A stretch of DNA of 33,270 nt from Candidatus Komeilibacteria bacterium S5_K13. GTDB taxonomy: Bacteria; Patescibacteriota; Patescibacteriia; UBA1558; S5-K13. The position numbers and the translations under genes were made by a program. Shown here piece by piece: positions 5,158 through 15,127 of the stretch. The notes beneath the pieces were generated by a model that saw only the letters and a program-made list of their open reading frames with translations, was not told the origin of the DNA and did no database searches. Where the stretch lies: the NCBI GenBank assembly GCA_019248485.1, contig JAEHGL010000014.1:1-33270 (forward strand), read 5' to 3'. Position 1 is the first letter of the stretch. The number at the start of each line of letters is the position of its first letter.

Positions 5158-6864
5158 ATGATTTCTAAAACAAATACAGAAATAAGATTTTTTGGTTTTT
5201 CAAAGATAACCGCTATTTATTTAACTTTTATAATAGCGGTTATTTTTTTATTGCCAATAATAACATTTGCTCAAGTAGATCTAAATCAAGCAAAAGACGT
5301 TGCTGATAATGCAGGACTCGGAACAATTTCAGGAACAGAGGCAATAGGTAGAATTATAAAAATAGCACTAGGTTTTCTTGGACTTATTGCCCTTGTTATT
5401 GTAACGATCTCAGGGTTTAAATGGATGACATCAAATGGTAATGAAGAAAAAATAAAAAGTGCCAAGAAAATGCTTCTAAATGGTGTTATTGGAATGATTA
5501 TAATATTATTTTCATATGTGATAGTAAATTTTATAATAAAAAAAGCTCAAGAGGGGACAGGTATTTTTGGCGGTAATAGTAATAATAGCACAGAGTATTT
5601 GGGTGGATTTGGAGCTGGTGCGCTTGGTGGTGGAGTTATTGAGTATCACTTTCCAGAAAGAGACGCAAATAATATTGCGAGAAATGCAATGATAATGATT
5701 ACATTTAAAGTTCCAGTTAAAAGCGATAGTGTTATAGGTGATGAATTTGAAGGGGGGGGGTGTGATGTATATATGGCAAGTGGATCTGTATGTGGAAAAT
5801 TATCTAACAAAATTACAATCACAGACAATGGAGCTCCAAGGGATTCTGATAGTTTTATAGTGGTTTTAAGTGCAGATGGAAAAAATGTTCTAATAGATCC
5901 AATAAATCATCTCGGATCTCCTGACAAAAATACAAATACAATTGTCCATCTTATGCAGGATATGAAAAGCGCAGACGGAAAAGATTTGTTTGCAGGACTT
6001 CAGAATGGGTATTCGTGGGCCTTTGAGGTGAGTACTTTTTTAGATGTAGTTCCTCCAAAAGTAAATTTTGTTTGGCCAAAAGATGGAACTTTTTATAGAA
6101 ACGCAATAGTTCAGATAACTTTTTCAGAACCAATTAATATAATGAGTATAAGTAGTAGTACTATTAATATAAAAATAGCAGAGACTTCTGTTTTGGGTGC
6201 ACTTAAAATTAGTAACGGTTATAAAACGGTAGAGTTTTTATCAAGTACTTCTTGTGGGGAAGTCGCGATCAATTCTTGCGGTGAACAAGTTTTTTGCTTA
6301 CCAGCAAGCTCTACCTTTAATGGCGTAGCAAAGTCTGGATCAGGGGCAAATTTTCTAACAGGAATTAATGATTCAAGTGGAAACTTTTTGGATGGTAATG
6401 ACGATAAAACCTCGGGAGATGATTTTAATTGGATTTTTAGAACGAATAATGCTTTAGAATTAACTCCTCCAGAAGTTTCTAGCATTAGTCCAGACAATGA
6501 TTCTTCTAACAATAATATTAGAACAGATGTTTCAGCAACTTTTAATGAGCTTATTTCACCATCATCACTTAGTTCAGATAATTTTTATATATACAAATTT
6601 TCTAATGAAGTTAATGCACTCTGTAATATAGATGCATTGAATGGAAGGAAAACGAGTATTACAAATATAAGTTGTTTCCCAAATTATACTGTTTCTGGAA
6701 ATCGTGCAACAACAAGCATCAAAATTTATTCACCATTTTTAGAGGCAAGTAGTACTGTGTATAGACCAAGACTTACGTCAAATATTAAAGATAGCTACGG
6801 AAATTGTTTTTATGATGCGCTGGGAATAGGAAGGGAAACTACAAGCACGCCAAGTCAACGATAA
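5158..6864 (+). CDS. Pilin-like protein with Ig-like ectodomains
   Basis: An exported 568-residue protein. A signal peptide of about 38 residues ends at ITFA before QVDLNQ. Two hydrophobic helices follow (about 66-88 and 106-127), separated by a short loop with SGFKWMTSNGNEEKIKSAKKM. This matches the T4SS-pilin/TrbC-VirB2-like module common in CPR proteins. After a Gly/Asn/Ser linker (135-160) come about three SbsA-type Ig-like domains (roughly 160-275, 285-425 and 430-560), each opening with a PP-V-x-F/I motif and carrying an ITFSEP- or ATFNEL-like strand. The protein probably sits in the membrane or a pilus with its Ig stalk outside. It is a tandem paralogue of the next gene. A G9 run at 5752-5760 lies inside the first Ig domain. 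No T4SS ATPase genes are nearby. Confidence 0.8.
   Translation: MISKTNTEIRFFGFSKITAIYLTFIIAVIFLLPIITFAQVDLNQAKDVADNAGLGTISGTEAIGRIIKIALGFLGLIALVIVTISGFKWMTSNGNEEKIKSAKKMLLNGVIGMIIILFSYVIVNFIIKKAQEGTGIFGGNSNNSTEYLGGFGAGALGGGVIEYHFPERDANNIARNAMIMITFKVPVKSDSVIGDEFEGGGCDVYMASGSVCGKLSNKITITDNGAPRDSDSFIVVLSADGKNVLIDPINHLGSPDKNTNTIVHLMQDMKSADGKDLFAGLQNGYSWAFEVSTFLDVVPPKVNFVWPKDGTFYRNAIVQITFSEPINIMSISSSTINIKIAETSVLGALKISNGYKTVEFLSSTSCGEVAINSCGEQVFCLPASSTFNGVAKSGSGANFLTGINDSSGNFLDGNDDKTSGDDFNWIFRTNNALELTPPEVSSISPDNDSSNNNIRTDVSATFNELISPSSLSSDNFYIYKFSNEVNALCNIDALNGRKTSITNISCFPNYTVSGNRATTSIKIYSPFLEASSTVYRPRLTSNIKDSYGNCFYDALGIGRETTSTPSQR
5752..5760 (+). repeat. G9 homopolymer inside a surface-protein gene
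   Basis: Nine consecutive Gs encode Gly199-Gly201 of the pilin-like Ig protein. Most glycines around it use GGA or GGT, so the run is not explained by codon habit. A one-base slip would truncate the protein early in its ectodomain, the arrangement of a phase-variable contingency locus. Confidence 0.7.
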
Positions 6865-6911
6865 TTATATATTTATAAAAACTGGACAAGGCAATATATG
6901 AAATCCGTTAG

Positions 6912-9900
6912 ATGATTATATTGAATAAAAATATAATATTTATGGATATTAAAATAAAAAATGATATGATAAATGATAACAAAAAAATATCTAATGTATT
7001 TAGTCTATTTATATTTTTAGCAATAGTTTTTGTTATTGCCCCTATTTTTGTTAATGCACAGGTTGATTTGGGTCAAACTCAAGAAATTGCTGCTAGCGCA
7101 GGGCTTGGTATAGAAGATAGTGAAGTTGTCATAGGAAATATTATAAAAATAGCACTAGGCTTTTTGGGGCTTGTTGGTCTTGTTATTGTAATCATTGCGG
7201 GTTTTAAATGGATGACTAGTGGCGGAAATGAAGAAAAGATAAAGAGCGCAAAGAAGATGTTACTTGCAGGTGCTGCCGGAATAGTTGTGATTTTGTTTTC
7301 ATATTTGATAGTAAATTTTATAATAACCAAAGTTCAAGAAGGAACTGGAACTCCAGGCGGACCTGGAAATCCTACAGAAACTGAAAGCTGTGATGTTGAG
7401 GGATCGTGTCATGGTTGTAATCGTGTTTGTTCCGGAGGAGAAGTTGTGTATTCAGAAATCTCTTGTGGTTGTTCCGGAGAACAAAGATTAAGAATTATTT
7501 CTTATAGTCCAAGGGGGAGCAATGTAAAATTGTGTCAGAAAGTGCAATTGGAGTTTAGTGAAAATATAAAAAGCTCAACCGTTAATTCTAATAACATAAA
7601 AGTTTATAGATGCAATACATCAGATGATTGCACGATAAATATAACAAGTCAAGGCACTGTAACGAGCTCTGAAAACATAATACAATTTTATGTAGATTCT
7701 TATGCAGAAAATACAACATATAAAGTTTTTGTTAGTCATGATGGAATTGAAGGGATCTCTGGTAAAAAATTATTAGAAGATTTTTCCTGGAATTTTAATA
7801 CAGGATCAGAAGAGGATAATGTTCCGCCAAAAGTTATTGATGTTTTTCCTGAAGGAGGCGATATTTGTCTTAAATCTCATATAAGCGCAGAGTTTTCTGA
7901 GGAAATGGATAAAATTTCTTTGCTTAATTTAGATAATTTTAGATTGTTTAAAGATAATAATACTCAAACAGATTTTACTTTTAAACACAGTGTAAATGCT
8001 AATAAGCTAATACTAAAGTCAAACAAGAACTTTGATGTTAATACGGATTATTTTCCGCTTTTAGATGGATCTAAAATAATGGATTCTTGTGGAAACAAAT
8101 TAGATGGAAACAAAAATGGAATCAGAGAGGATAGTATTGTTGATAATTATCCTACAAGTGGGCCGTCGGATGTGTGGAGATTTACAAGTGGTTTGAATGA
8201 TAAATGTGAGCCAGTTATTACGAGTGTATCTCCCGAAGAAGTTTATTATGATGGAGAAGCAATAACTATAACAGGCCAATATTTAAGTGACGCTGTCGTT
8301 GTTTTTGATAATCAAATAATAGTAGATGAATCAACAGAGCTTTGTATTGCGGGTGTGTCTGATAAATGGCCAAAAAGAATATGTAAATTAAACGATTGGA
8401 ATAGCAATAGTATTTCTTTGTATGTTCCAGCAACAGGCGGTGATTTAAATGGAATAAGAAATGGTGCTATTAAAGTACAAACAACAGAAGGTGTCGCAAG
8501 TGCAAGCGTTGCTTTAATAAGTCCTAGAATTGAGTCTGTTTCTCCAGAAGAGGGTGGGCCTGGGCAATTTGTAACAATAAACGGCTCTGGTTTTGGAAGT
8601 AGTAAAGGAAATAATGATAGAGTTGTATTAAGACCAATTTCAGAGAACACTACAGATGGAGATTTGGAACTGTCTTGCGGAATTGATAGTTGGCACGATA
8701 CTTATATAATAGTTTCTATTCCAAGTGATTTAGAATTGGGAGAATATTATTTTCAAGTCGTAAAAAAGGGTCTTCTACAAGATGAGAAATGGAGCAATAC
8801 TTATGCATTTGAAGTTGACAATTCTCTTCCCGGACCAGGTCTTTGTAGTGTATCCCCCAGCGTTGTAAAGTATAATGACGATTTTGTTGCAACTGGTGTA
8901 AGATTGGGAGATGGTTCATACAGCGTTAATGAAAGAAATGTATTGTTGGGAAGTTACTATAACTCAGTTACTTCTACTGTCATATCTTGGTCTGATCTAA
9001 GTGATGGGCAAGATACAAAAGTGACTGTTCAGACACCAAATCTTAGAAAAGGACAAGTTGGAGTGAGGGTTGTTACTCAAAAAAATGGAGTTACAAAATT
9101 TAGTAATAGTATTCCAATAAATATAGACGTAGATCCCGCAAATCAGTTTAAAATTACATATATAAGTCCTGCATCAAGTACTTTGGGCTCATATATTACA
9201 ATATATGGATCTGGCTTTGGAGATTCAAAGGGATTTTCTTCTACTGTTAAATTTAAAAACGGAGCTAGCGATGCTTGGTTTGATGGTGATTTTGCATTTC
9301 CAAGTGTTTGTTCTACTGCTTATTGGAAAGATGATAGGATAATAGTAAAGGTTCCAAGTAATTTTAATATACCAGAGGATCCAGGATACCTCAATTCTCA
9401 AGTTAAGATTATAAAAAACAAAGACACGGCAAGTCAGCAAGAAACAAATCCAGTTGCTTTTATAGTGAGAGATGGCAATCCAGCGCCTTCTATATGTTCT
9501 ATAGATCCAACAAAAGGAATAGCAGGGGATTCTATAACAGTCTACGGAGAATATTTTAACACCTTAAATAAGGCTGTGTTTAGTTACGGACAAGACGATA
9601 ATGAAGTATCTATGAGTGGTACAAATGGAAATTCAATTCAAGTCACTGTACCAGAAACAAAAACAGGTTTGCTCGCTCTTCACGGCGTTGATACTGGGTA
9701 TGGAAATACAGTGAATTTTGAATATGGTGAGAATGGTACAACTCCACCGCCTCAGACAAAGTGGGATTTTTATGGATGGCATTTTGAAACTTGCGATAAT
9801 TGTAAAATTCCTAGAGTAGTAACATCGCCTTGTGTAAATGCTTTTGCTTCACCTAGCCCAAGATCAGGATCAAAAGACGTTCCAGTTGATGCTAGACTAT

Positions 9901-12900
9901 TTTTTGCTTTTGAATATCCAGATGGAAGTGGGGCAAATATAAAGTCTAGCACATTGATTTCTAGTAATTTTGAATTATTAAATTGTGGAAGCGAGGAAAA
10001 TCCAATTTGCTCTACCAGTGCAAAGAGTTTTACTATAGAAAATAGTAATGCCTCGTCTATAGAATTTTCTGCAGACTCAAATTTTGTAGCTGGAAATTGG
10101 TACAAATTTAGTATCAAGCCAAATCGTATATATGATATAGATAACATGTTGTTATCCACGACTAACAATGAAATATTTTTCAAGATAAATAGTAATGGGG
10201 GTGTGTGTATTCCAGATACAATGAGAATTAATCCATTAGCACAAGTTACAACCTATGAGCCGCTTAAGAAAATTAGCTATTATGATTCACTTATAAATAG
10301 CAATGGTTGTTATGCTTGTAGTGATGAGGGATATACTTATGCTTGGGCTCCAACAAACTCTAATTTATTAGACTCTTTAACTGGCTTGGGAAGTGTAGCA
10401 ACAGCAACTCTAAACAGCAGCTTTAGAACTGGTACAGTAACAATAGAATCTACAGCTGCTTCTTCAGGACTAAGTTTGAGTTTATTTGCCAGTTCAACTC
10501 TTAGAATAAACTTGGGATGTTCAATTTTTAATAAAGCCTCTGGTACAAGTGAAAGTGCTGAGCAATTAGCTATTAGGCAGGGAAAATGTGCTAATGAAGA
10601 TGAGCATCCAGGTCTAACTTGCTGTTGGAATTCTGCGCAAGCTACTTGTGTAGATGATGGAAATTCAGTTTGTTTAGAGCCTTATTTGAAATTAGCGCCT
10701 TGCAAGAAAAGTCAAAACATTATAGTTCAGCTTGCCTCCCCATCCCCAGCTAATTATTCTACAAATGCTCCAATAGATGCAATTATTCATGCACAATTTG
10801 GTGGTTACGGAGGAGATAGTTTCAAAATGAATACAACTACGTATAATGGAGGAATGCAAATATTTTTTTGTGGCAATTCTACCTCTACATGTGCCCAAAC
10901 CGTATCTCCTATTACAGCGAGTGCAAGCGTATTAATGGATTTAAGCGATGATTTATTTGTAAGTTATGGTACTAATAATACTGCAACATTTACTCCAAAT
11001 GTTTGGTATAAGGTTAAGTTAAAAGATTCAATAAAAGATATAAGGGGAAACAAGCTTCAACAACCAACAGAATGGTATTTCAAGACAACATCGACTCCTT
11101 GTATTGCAACTCAGCTAAGTATTCTTCCAAACTCAGTTAGATTACCTGTGTCTGAAAGTAGAAGGCTGGTAGCAATTTGTTCTGATAGTAATTGTAATGT
11201 TTGTGCTTCGAGTGGATATCAATATTCATGGAGTTCAGCAAGTCCAACAATTGCAAGTATTTTAGAAAATGCCACAAATATCTCTACAACAACTGCTAAT
11301 GCAATAGGATCAACTACTATTACGGTAGTTAATAGTAGTTTGAATATTTCAAATAATAGAATAGTAACAGTCACTTCAAATTGTAATAGATTTAAAATTT
11401 CCTCTACGTGCAATTCTGATAGCAATTGTTGTTGGAATAATGATAAATGTTCTTCAAATACTGCAAGTTGTGCAAGTCAGTGTTCAGCATTTTCTTCTGA
11501 AGCTTCGTGTGAAATTACTACAGATGATGCAGTGTGTTGTTGGTCAGGAACAAGCTGTCTTAATGGAATTAGCAATCCAAGGTGTATGGCTCAAGATAAT
11601 TGTAGCAAAAATACAAGTGAGCTAACTTGTCTTAACTCTAATTGTTGCTGGGCTAATGCTAAGTGCACATTAAATATGGGGTTGTGTAATCATGGAAACT
11701 TTACAATGACAAGTAAATATCCAACTGGACAGTCTTGTCTTAATCCAATGATACACGCAGAGTTTGATGCAGTCATAAATTATAGTTCATTAAGCACAAG
11801 CACCGTTATTCTTGAAGATTTGGGGCCTATAAACGATCAGGCGTCAGAAAGAGTTATTAGAGTGCCAGTCCAATTTTATTCCTATTCAAGTTCATCAAGT
11901 CGGGGCGTGATTAATATGGAGCTTTTGAGTCCACTTAAACAAAAAAATAATTATAGAGTCAGATTGCTTGGATCAATAAGATCTATAGATGGCAGAACAT
12001 TGAATTGTAATAGTCAAAACCCATCAGAATTATTAGATGTTTATATAGATAGATTACAAGATATATTAAAAAAAGACGTTAGGACTTTAAACGAATTAAT
12101 TAAGTCTAGCTTAAAAGAAAATCAAAAGATTTTGTCAGAAATATTAATAATAGACAAAGAAATATCAGATAAATCACAGGACATTAAGTCGGTTATTGAA
12201 AATGAGAACACTTTAAAAGAATTATTAATAAGTCGAGATAAAAATATAAAGAAATTATCAAAAATAGATGATAAGATTTTATCGCAATTAGATATATATA
12301 AAGAAGTTGTATCTATAATTGATAATATAGTATCAGGTAGCCAATCTCAGTGGCAAATAGATCAAGGGTGTAGTTGGGGCTTTCAAACAAATAGTAGTCC
12401 ATGTGAGCTGTCTCATGTAGAGATTGTAGATCCAGCTGGGCATTATTACGAATATGATAAACCAAATGTAGAAAAAATATTTAAAGCAATAGCGCAAGAT
12501 GCATATGGTAATCCAATTTCAAGAATAGCGGGCTTTTATTCTTGGAATTGGCAATGGACTTCTGGTGATAACAGTCTTGTGAACATAGTTGGATCAAGTG
12601 AAGCCTCATCTACTATATTTAAATCTCAAAATAAAAATGGAAACACAAAGGCTACAATAACTGTAAAAAAACAAGTTCCACCAGTTGGTTATAACGACGA
12701 AGATATTACAGATGAAGCAACAATAAATTTATTTATGTGTAATACTCCTTGGAGTTTTGAAGCTTATGGATTTAAATTAAGATATTGCAGGGATGGAGGA
12801 TTGCCAGAATTAGATGCGTCTTCTGTTATTATAAATACACCAGTCAATTCCCCGGATGGTTTATTAAAAGAATATATATTTAGATACAAGGCCGATCCAA

Positions 12901-13916
12901 TTGCCAAGGCAAAAGATAGTAATTCTAGCTTATTAAGTTTGATTTTAGGTAGAATGTTTAACGACTTTGTTGTAAGAGTTTTTGCTGAGACAGCATCGTA
13001 TCAAGAAGATTTAATAGGTATTAGAATATATCAGAACAACAAGCATTTATCTCCTAGTGATTGGTATAGAAGCACAAATTCATTTGATTTTAAGGGAAGT
13101 CCACAATCAAGAAAGGTTGATTCTTATGATGCAATTGTAGACGGTAGGACAACTTATATAAATGCGGGTAGAAAATTCACAGAAAATGTTAATAATCAGG
13201 GTTCCTCTGGAAGAATTTCTACAAATATATACTTAATTTCAAAAAATCAGAATTCTTCACCGTTTACAAATAATATTTATTCTCAATTGGTTGATAGTTG
13301 GCAATTTAATGCAACTGAAACATCAGATATAAAAAATAAAATTTCTCAAGACGTAAAAAGATGGCAAGACTTAAGAAGTATTGAAAATAATTTAGAGATT
13401 TATGCTAATTCAAATAAATATTGTACTTATGATGATGATGATGATATCTCTAATGTTCGATGTGCTTCTGATGGTGATTGTATTAATCATATAATGAAGT
13501 TTGACAAATGTGTTAAAACCTACCCAGAACTTACAAGCGGCACGTATGTAAAAGGAACTACAAATTCTCTATGGGGTTCTTGGGATGATAATTTAGGCAA
13601 GGCTCTAAAAGTTAGTTTGCCGAAAGATCCAGTAAATCGGTTTAATAATTGCCATATTAATCCATATAATTTAGATCAATCAACTTGTTTTGATAGTATA
13701 AATCATATATTTATTTGTCCAAAAGATTCTAAGATATATTATTATGAGGCAAGTACGCATAATTCAAATGCAACAAAAGCATTGAGTTATAAACTTTATT
13801 CTTTGCTTAACTATTCTAATAATAATATGTGGTTTGATAATAATGCGGCTGTTAATGATAATATAGAGATTTCAAATATAAATGTTTGTAGTAGTGAACC
13901 TGTTATAGATCAATAA
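6912..13916 (+). CDS. Giant pilin-anchored multidomain surface protein
   Basis: About 2334 residues, the largest gene here. No start has a Shine-Dalgarno. ATG 6912 is the outer limit; ATG 6942 or 6966 give a more compact signal peptide ending VNA before QVDLGQ. Numbering is from 6912. Residues 50-142 are the same two-helix pilin-like module as in the upstream gene (GFKWMTSGGNEEKIKSAKKM). Next are a short Cys-rich knot (160-188), SbsA-type Ig-like domains (about 193-425) and IPT/TIG domains starting near 434, 538, 746 and 859. More SbsA/Big-like domains cover 975-1490. Two Cys-rich blocks with CCW motifs lie at about 1205-1256 and 1494-1587. A predicted coiled coil of about 100 residues follows at 1712-1810, then a novel C-terminal region with Cys and Trp. 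Probably an adhesin or cell-contact stalk (inference). The many cysteines imply extracellular disulfides. Confidence 0.82.
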   Translation: MIILNKNIIFMDIKIKNDMINDNKKISNVFSLFIFLAIVFVIAPIFVNAQVDLGQTQEIAASAGLGIEDSEVVIGNIIKIALGFLGLVGLVIVIIAGFKWMTSGGNEEKIKSAKKMLLAGAAGIVVILFSYLIVNFIITKVQEGTGTPGGPGNPTETESCDVEGSCHGCNRVCSGGEVVYSEISCGCSGEQRLRIISYSPRGSNVKLCQKVQLEFSENIKSSTVNSNNIKVYRCNTSDDCTINITSQGTVTSSENIIQFYVDSYAENTTYKVFVSHDGIEGISGKKLLEDFSWNFNTGSEEDNVPPKVIDVFPEGGDICLKSHISAEFSEEMDKISLLNLDNFRLFKDNNTQTDFTFKHSVNANKLILKSNKNFDVNTDYFPLLDGSKIMDSCGNKLDGNKNGIREDSIVDNYPTSGPSDVWRFTSGLNDKCEPVITSVSPEEVYYDGEAITITGQYLSDAVVVFDNQIIVDESTELCIAGVSDKWPKRICKLNDWNSNSISLYVPATGGDLNGIRNGAIKVQTTEGVASASVALISPRIESVSPEEGGPGQFVTINGSGFGSSKGNNDRVVLRPISENTTDGDLELSCGIDSWHDTYIIVSIPSDLELGEYYFQVVKKGLLQDEKWSNTYAFEVDNSLPGPGLCSVSPSVVKYNDDFVATGVRLGDGSYSVNERNVLLGSYYNSVTSTVISWSDLSDGQDTKVTVQTPNLRKGQVGVRVVTQKNGVTKFSNSIPINIDVDPANQFKITYISPASSTLGSYITIYGSGFGDSKGFSSTVKFKNGASDAWFDGDFAFPSVCSTAYWKDDRIIVKVPSNFNIPEDPGYLNSQVKIIKNKDTASQQETNPVAFIVRDGNPAPSICSIDPTKGIAGDSITVYGEYFNTLNKAVFSYGQDDNEVSMSGTNGNSIQVTVPETKTGLLALHGVDTGYGNTVNFEYGENGTTPPPQTKWDFYGWHFETCDNCKIPRVVTSPCVNAFASPSPRSGSKDVPVDARLFFAFEYPDGSGANIKSSTLISSNFELLNCGSEENPICSTSAKSFTIENSNASSIEFSADSNFVAGNWYKFSIKPNRIYDIDNMLLSTTNNEIFFKINSNGGVCIPDTMRINPLAQVTTYEPLKKISYYDSLINSNGCYACSDEGYTYAWAPTNSNLLDSLTGLGSVATATLNSSFRTGTVTIESTAASSGLSLSLFASSTLRINLGCSIFNKASGTSESAEQLAIRQGKCANEDEHPGLTCCWNSAQATCVDDGNSVCLEPYLKLAPCKKSQNIIVQLASPSPANYSTNAPIDAIIHAQFGGYGGDSFKMNTTTYNGGMQIFFCGNSTSTCAQTVSPITASASVLMDLSDDLFVSYGTNNTATFTPNVWYKVKLKDSIKDIRGNKLQQPTEWYFKTTSTPCIATQLSILPNSVRLPVSESRRLVAICSDSNCNVCASSGYQYSWSSASPTIASILENATNISTTTANAIGSTTITVVNSSLNISNNRIVTVTSNCNRFKISSTCNSDSNCCWNNDKCSSNTASCASQCSAFSSEASCEITTDDAVCCWSGTSCLNGISNPRCMAQDNCSKNTSELTCLNSNCCWANAKCTLNMGLCNHGNFTMTSKYPTGQSCLNPMIHAEFDAVINYSSLSTSTVILEDLGPINDQASERVIRVPVQFYSYSSSSSRGVINMELLSPLKQKNNYRVRLLGSIRSIDGRTLNCNSQNPSELLDVYIDRLQDILKKDVRTLNELIKSSLKENQKILSEILIIDKEISDKSQDIKSVIENENTLKELLISRDKNIKKLSKIDDKILSQLDIYKEVVSIIDNIVSGSQSQWQIDQGCSWGFQTNSSPCELSHVEIVDPAGHYYEYDKPNVEKIFKAIAQDAYGNPISRIAGFYSWNWQWTSGDNSLVNIVGSSEASSTIFKSQNKNGNTKATITVKKQVPPVGYNDEDITDEATINLFMCNTPWSFEAYGFKLRYCRDGGLPELDASSVIINTPVNSPDGLLKEYIFRYKADPIAKAKDSNSSLLSLILGRMFNDFVVRVFAETASYQEDLIGIRIYQNNKHLSPSDWYRSTNSFDFKGSPQSRKVDSYDAIVDGRTTYINAGRKFTENVNNQGSSGRISTNIYLISKNQNSSPFTNNIYSQLVDSWQFNATETSDIKNKISQDVKRWQDLRSIENNLEIYANSNKYCTYDDDDDISNVRCASDGDCINHIMKFDKCVKTYPELTSGTYVKGTTNSLWGSWDDNLGKALKVSLPKDPVNRFNNCHINPYNLDQSTCFDSINHIFICPKDSKIYYYEASTHNSNATKALSYKLYSLLNYSNNNMWFDNNAAVNDNIEISNINVCSSEPVIDQ

Positions 13917-13948
13917 CTATTCAAGTGTTTTATAAATTGTAAAATTTG

Positions 13949-13957
13949 TGTTATAAT
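13949..13957 (+). promoter_or_regulatory. Extended -10 promoter before the TSP3 gene pair
   Basis: TGTTATAAT at 13949-13957 is a perfect extended -10 (TGn plus TATAAT). No convincing -35 lies 16-18 nt upstream. The predicted transcription start, about 13964, falls in the hairpin at 13956-13983, so that hairpin may be a leader structure as much as a terminator. Confidence 0.5.
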
Positions 13958-13983
13958 AAAATCACCTAAATGGGTGATTTTAT
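13956..13983. terminator. Symmetric hairpin between the giant protein and the next gene
   Basis: ATAAAATCACC (13956-13966) pairs perfectly with GGTGATTTTAT (13973-13983) around a 6-nt loop. The T run is within the right arm, giving a terminator-like structure on both strands. It lies 40 nt after the giant gene's stop. Confidence 0.6.
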
Positions 13984-14041
13984 GTTTAAGAACGCTCATT
14001 GAACTAAAAACATATTGAACAATAAAATAGTTCAACATAAT

Positions 14042-15124
14042 ATGGATAATCTTTTAGATAAAAATTCTTTATCAGCAAGCGATCCAAATGGGGCTTTGGC
14101 TGACGATATTTTTTCAGATACTGAACGTTATAATTCGGATAAGGTTTTGAAGCCAGGAGGTATTGCGCCAAGATCGCCAATTACAAACTATAAAGAATTA
14201 GTTAGAGAGGTAGATGACTCTCAATCAGATAAAATAAGGCCAAAATATTTTTTTATTGGATTGATTGTTTTTGTTTTTATTTTTGTAGCAATAGGTTTTT
14301 ATGTATACACTAATTTTTTTATAAAGAAAAATGATTCAGGAGAAATATTTTTAGATAATAAGGCTCAAATTACAGATCTTTTAAATCAAGATGCAACTAG
14401 CACATATTCTTCAGATAATTTAAGTCAAAATGTTAATTTAGATAGTGATGGAGACGGACTTTTAGACCAAGAAGAGGATCTATTAAAAACAGATAAAAAT
14501 AAAATTGATACAGATGAAGATGGGCTTAGTGATAAGGATGAGCTTCGATACAAGTCAGATCCGCTTATCAAAGATTCGGATGGAGATGGTTATTTGGATG
14601 GTGAAGAAGTAAGAAATGGATATGATCCAATGGGTCCAGGTAAGTTATTGAATTTTGATTTTTTGAATTCAAATTTATCAAATGAGCCAGTTTTTGATAA
14701 TTTAGATATGTCTAATTGGTTAAATATTGAATCTTATATAAGCTCCCTAAAGACAGGTTCTTTCGCAAATTCAATTTTTGATTTTCAATATCCAGGTGAT
14801 TTAGTAGCTTCTGTAGATAATAATCAAATAGTGCTTTCGGGAAAAAATTTCAAAGTTTATTTTGAAATAAAAGACAATAAATTAGAACTTGATTTAAGTG
14901 ATTGGATTATGACCCAGCCAGAACTATCTTTATCAACTAATGATTCAATAAGTATATCTAATTTTGAAGCAAGAATAGTTACAAGTAATAATGAAGATTT
15001 CAAAAAAATAATTTTTATAGCAGACAAATCATCTATTTATATATTTAAATATTTGGGAGATGTTAATTTGGTGGATGATATTAATATTTTTAAATCAATT
15101 GCATATTCATTTAATATAAAATAA
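14042..15124 (+). CDS. Single-pass membrane protein with TSP3 calcium-binding repeats
   Basis: I use ATG 14042 (360 residues); the TTG at 14015 lies in a small TTGAAC/GTTCAA hairpin. An acidic, disordered N-terminus of about 65 residues is followed by one membrane helix (about 69-95, PKYFFIGLIVFVFIF). Outside are three thrombospondin-type-3 repeats at about 133-196, with the Asp-rich loops DSDGDGLLDQEE, DTDEDGLSDKDE and DSDGDGYLDGEE, which bind calcium in known members. The C-terminal 150 residues form an unrecognised domain. The topology suggests the N-terminus inside and repeats outside. It is separated from the giant surface protein by a hairpin and followed three bases later by a similar gene. 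Probably a cell-surface calcium-dependent structural or adhesion protein. Confidence 0.75.
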   Translation: MDNLLDKNSLSASDPNGALADDIFSDTERYNSDKVLKPGGIAPRSPITNYKELVREVDDSQSDKIRPKYFFIGLIVFVFIFVAIGFYVYTNFFIKKNDSGEIFLDNKAQITDLLNQDATSTYSSDNLSQNVNLDSDGDGLLDQEEDLLKTDKNKIDTDEDGLSDKDELRYKSDPLIKDSDGDGYLDGEEVRNGYDPMGPGKLLNFDFLNSNLSNEPVFDNLDMSNWLNIESYISSLKTGSFANSIFDFQYPGDLVASVDNNQIVLSGKNFKVYFEIKDNKLELDLSDWIMTQPELSLSTNDSISISNFEARIVTSNNEDFKKIIFIADKSSIYIFKYLGDVNLVDDINIFKSIAYSFNIK

Positions 15125-15127
15125 AAT

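Noticed and set aside
5646-5828. Minus-strand ORFs within the surface-protein genes (for example 5646-5828, 7079-7330, 8312-8650, 9770-10183)
   Set aside because: All lie opposite well-supported coding frames and look like antisense translations; no promoters or ribosome sites.
6932-6937. TATAAT just upstream of the ATG at 6942
   Set aside because: It is only 4 nt from that ATG and within the possible coding region; transcription would start after it, and there is no -35.
13431-13448. GAT trinucleotide run in the giant gene
   Set aside because: It encodes an Asp run and cannot cause frameshifts, so it is not a phase-variation site; probably simple low complexity.
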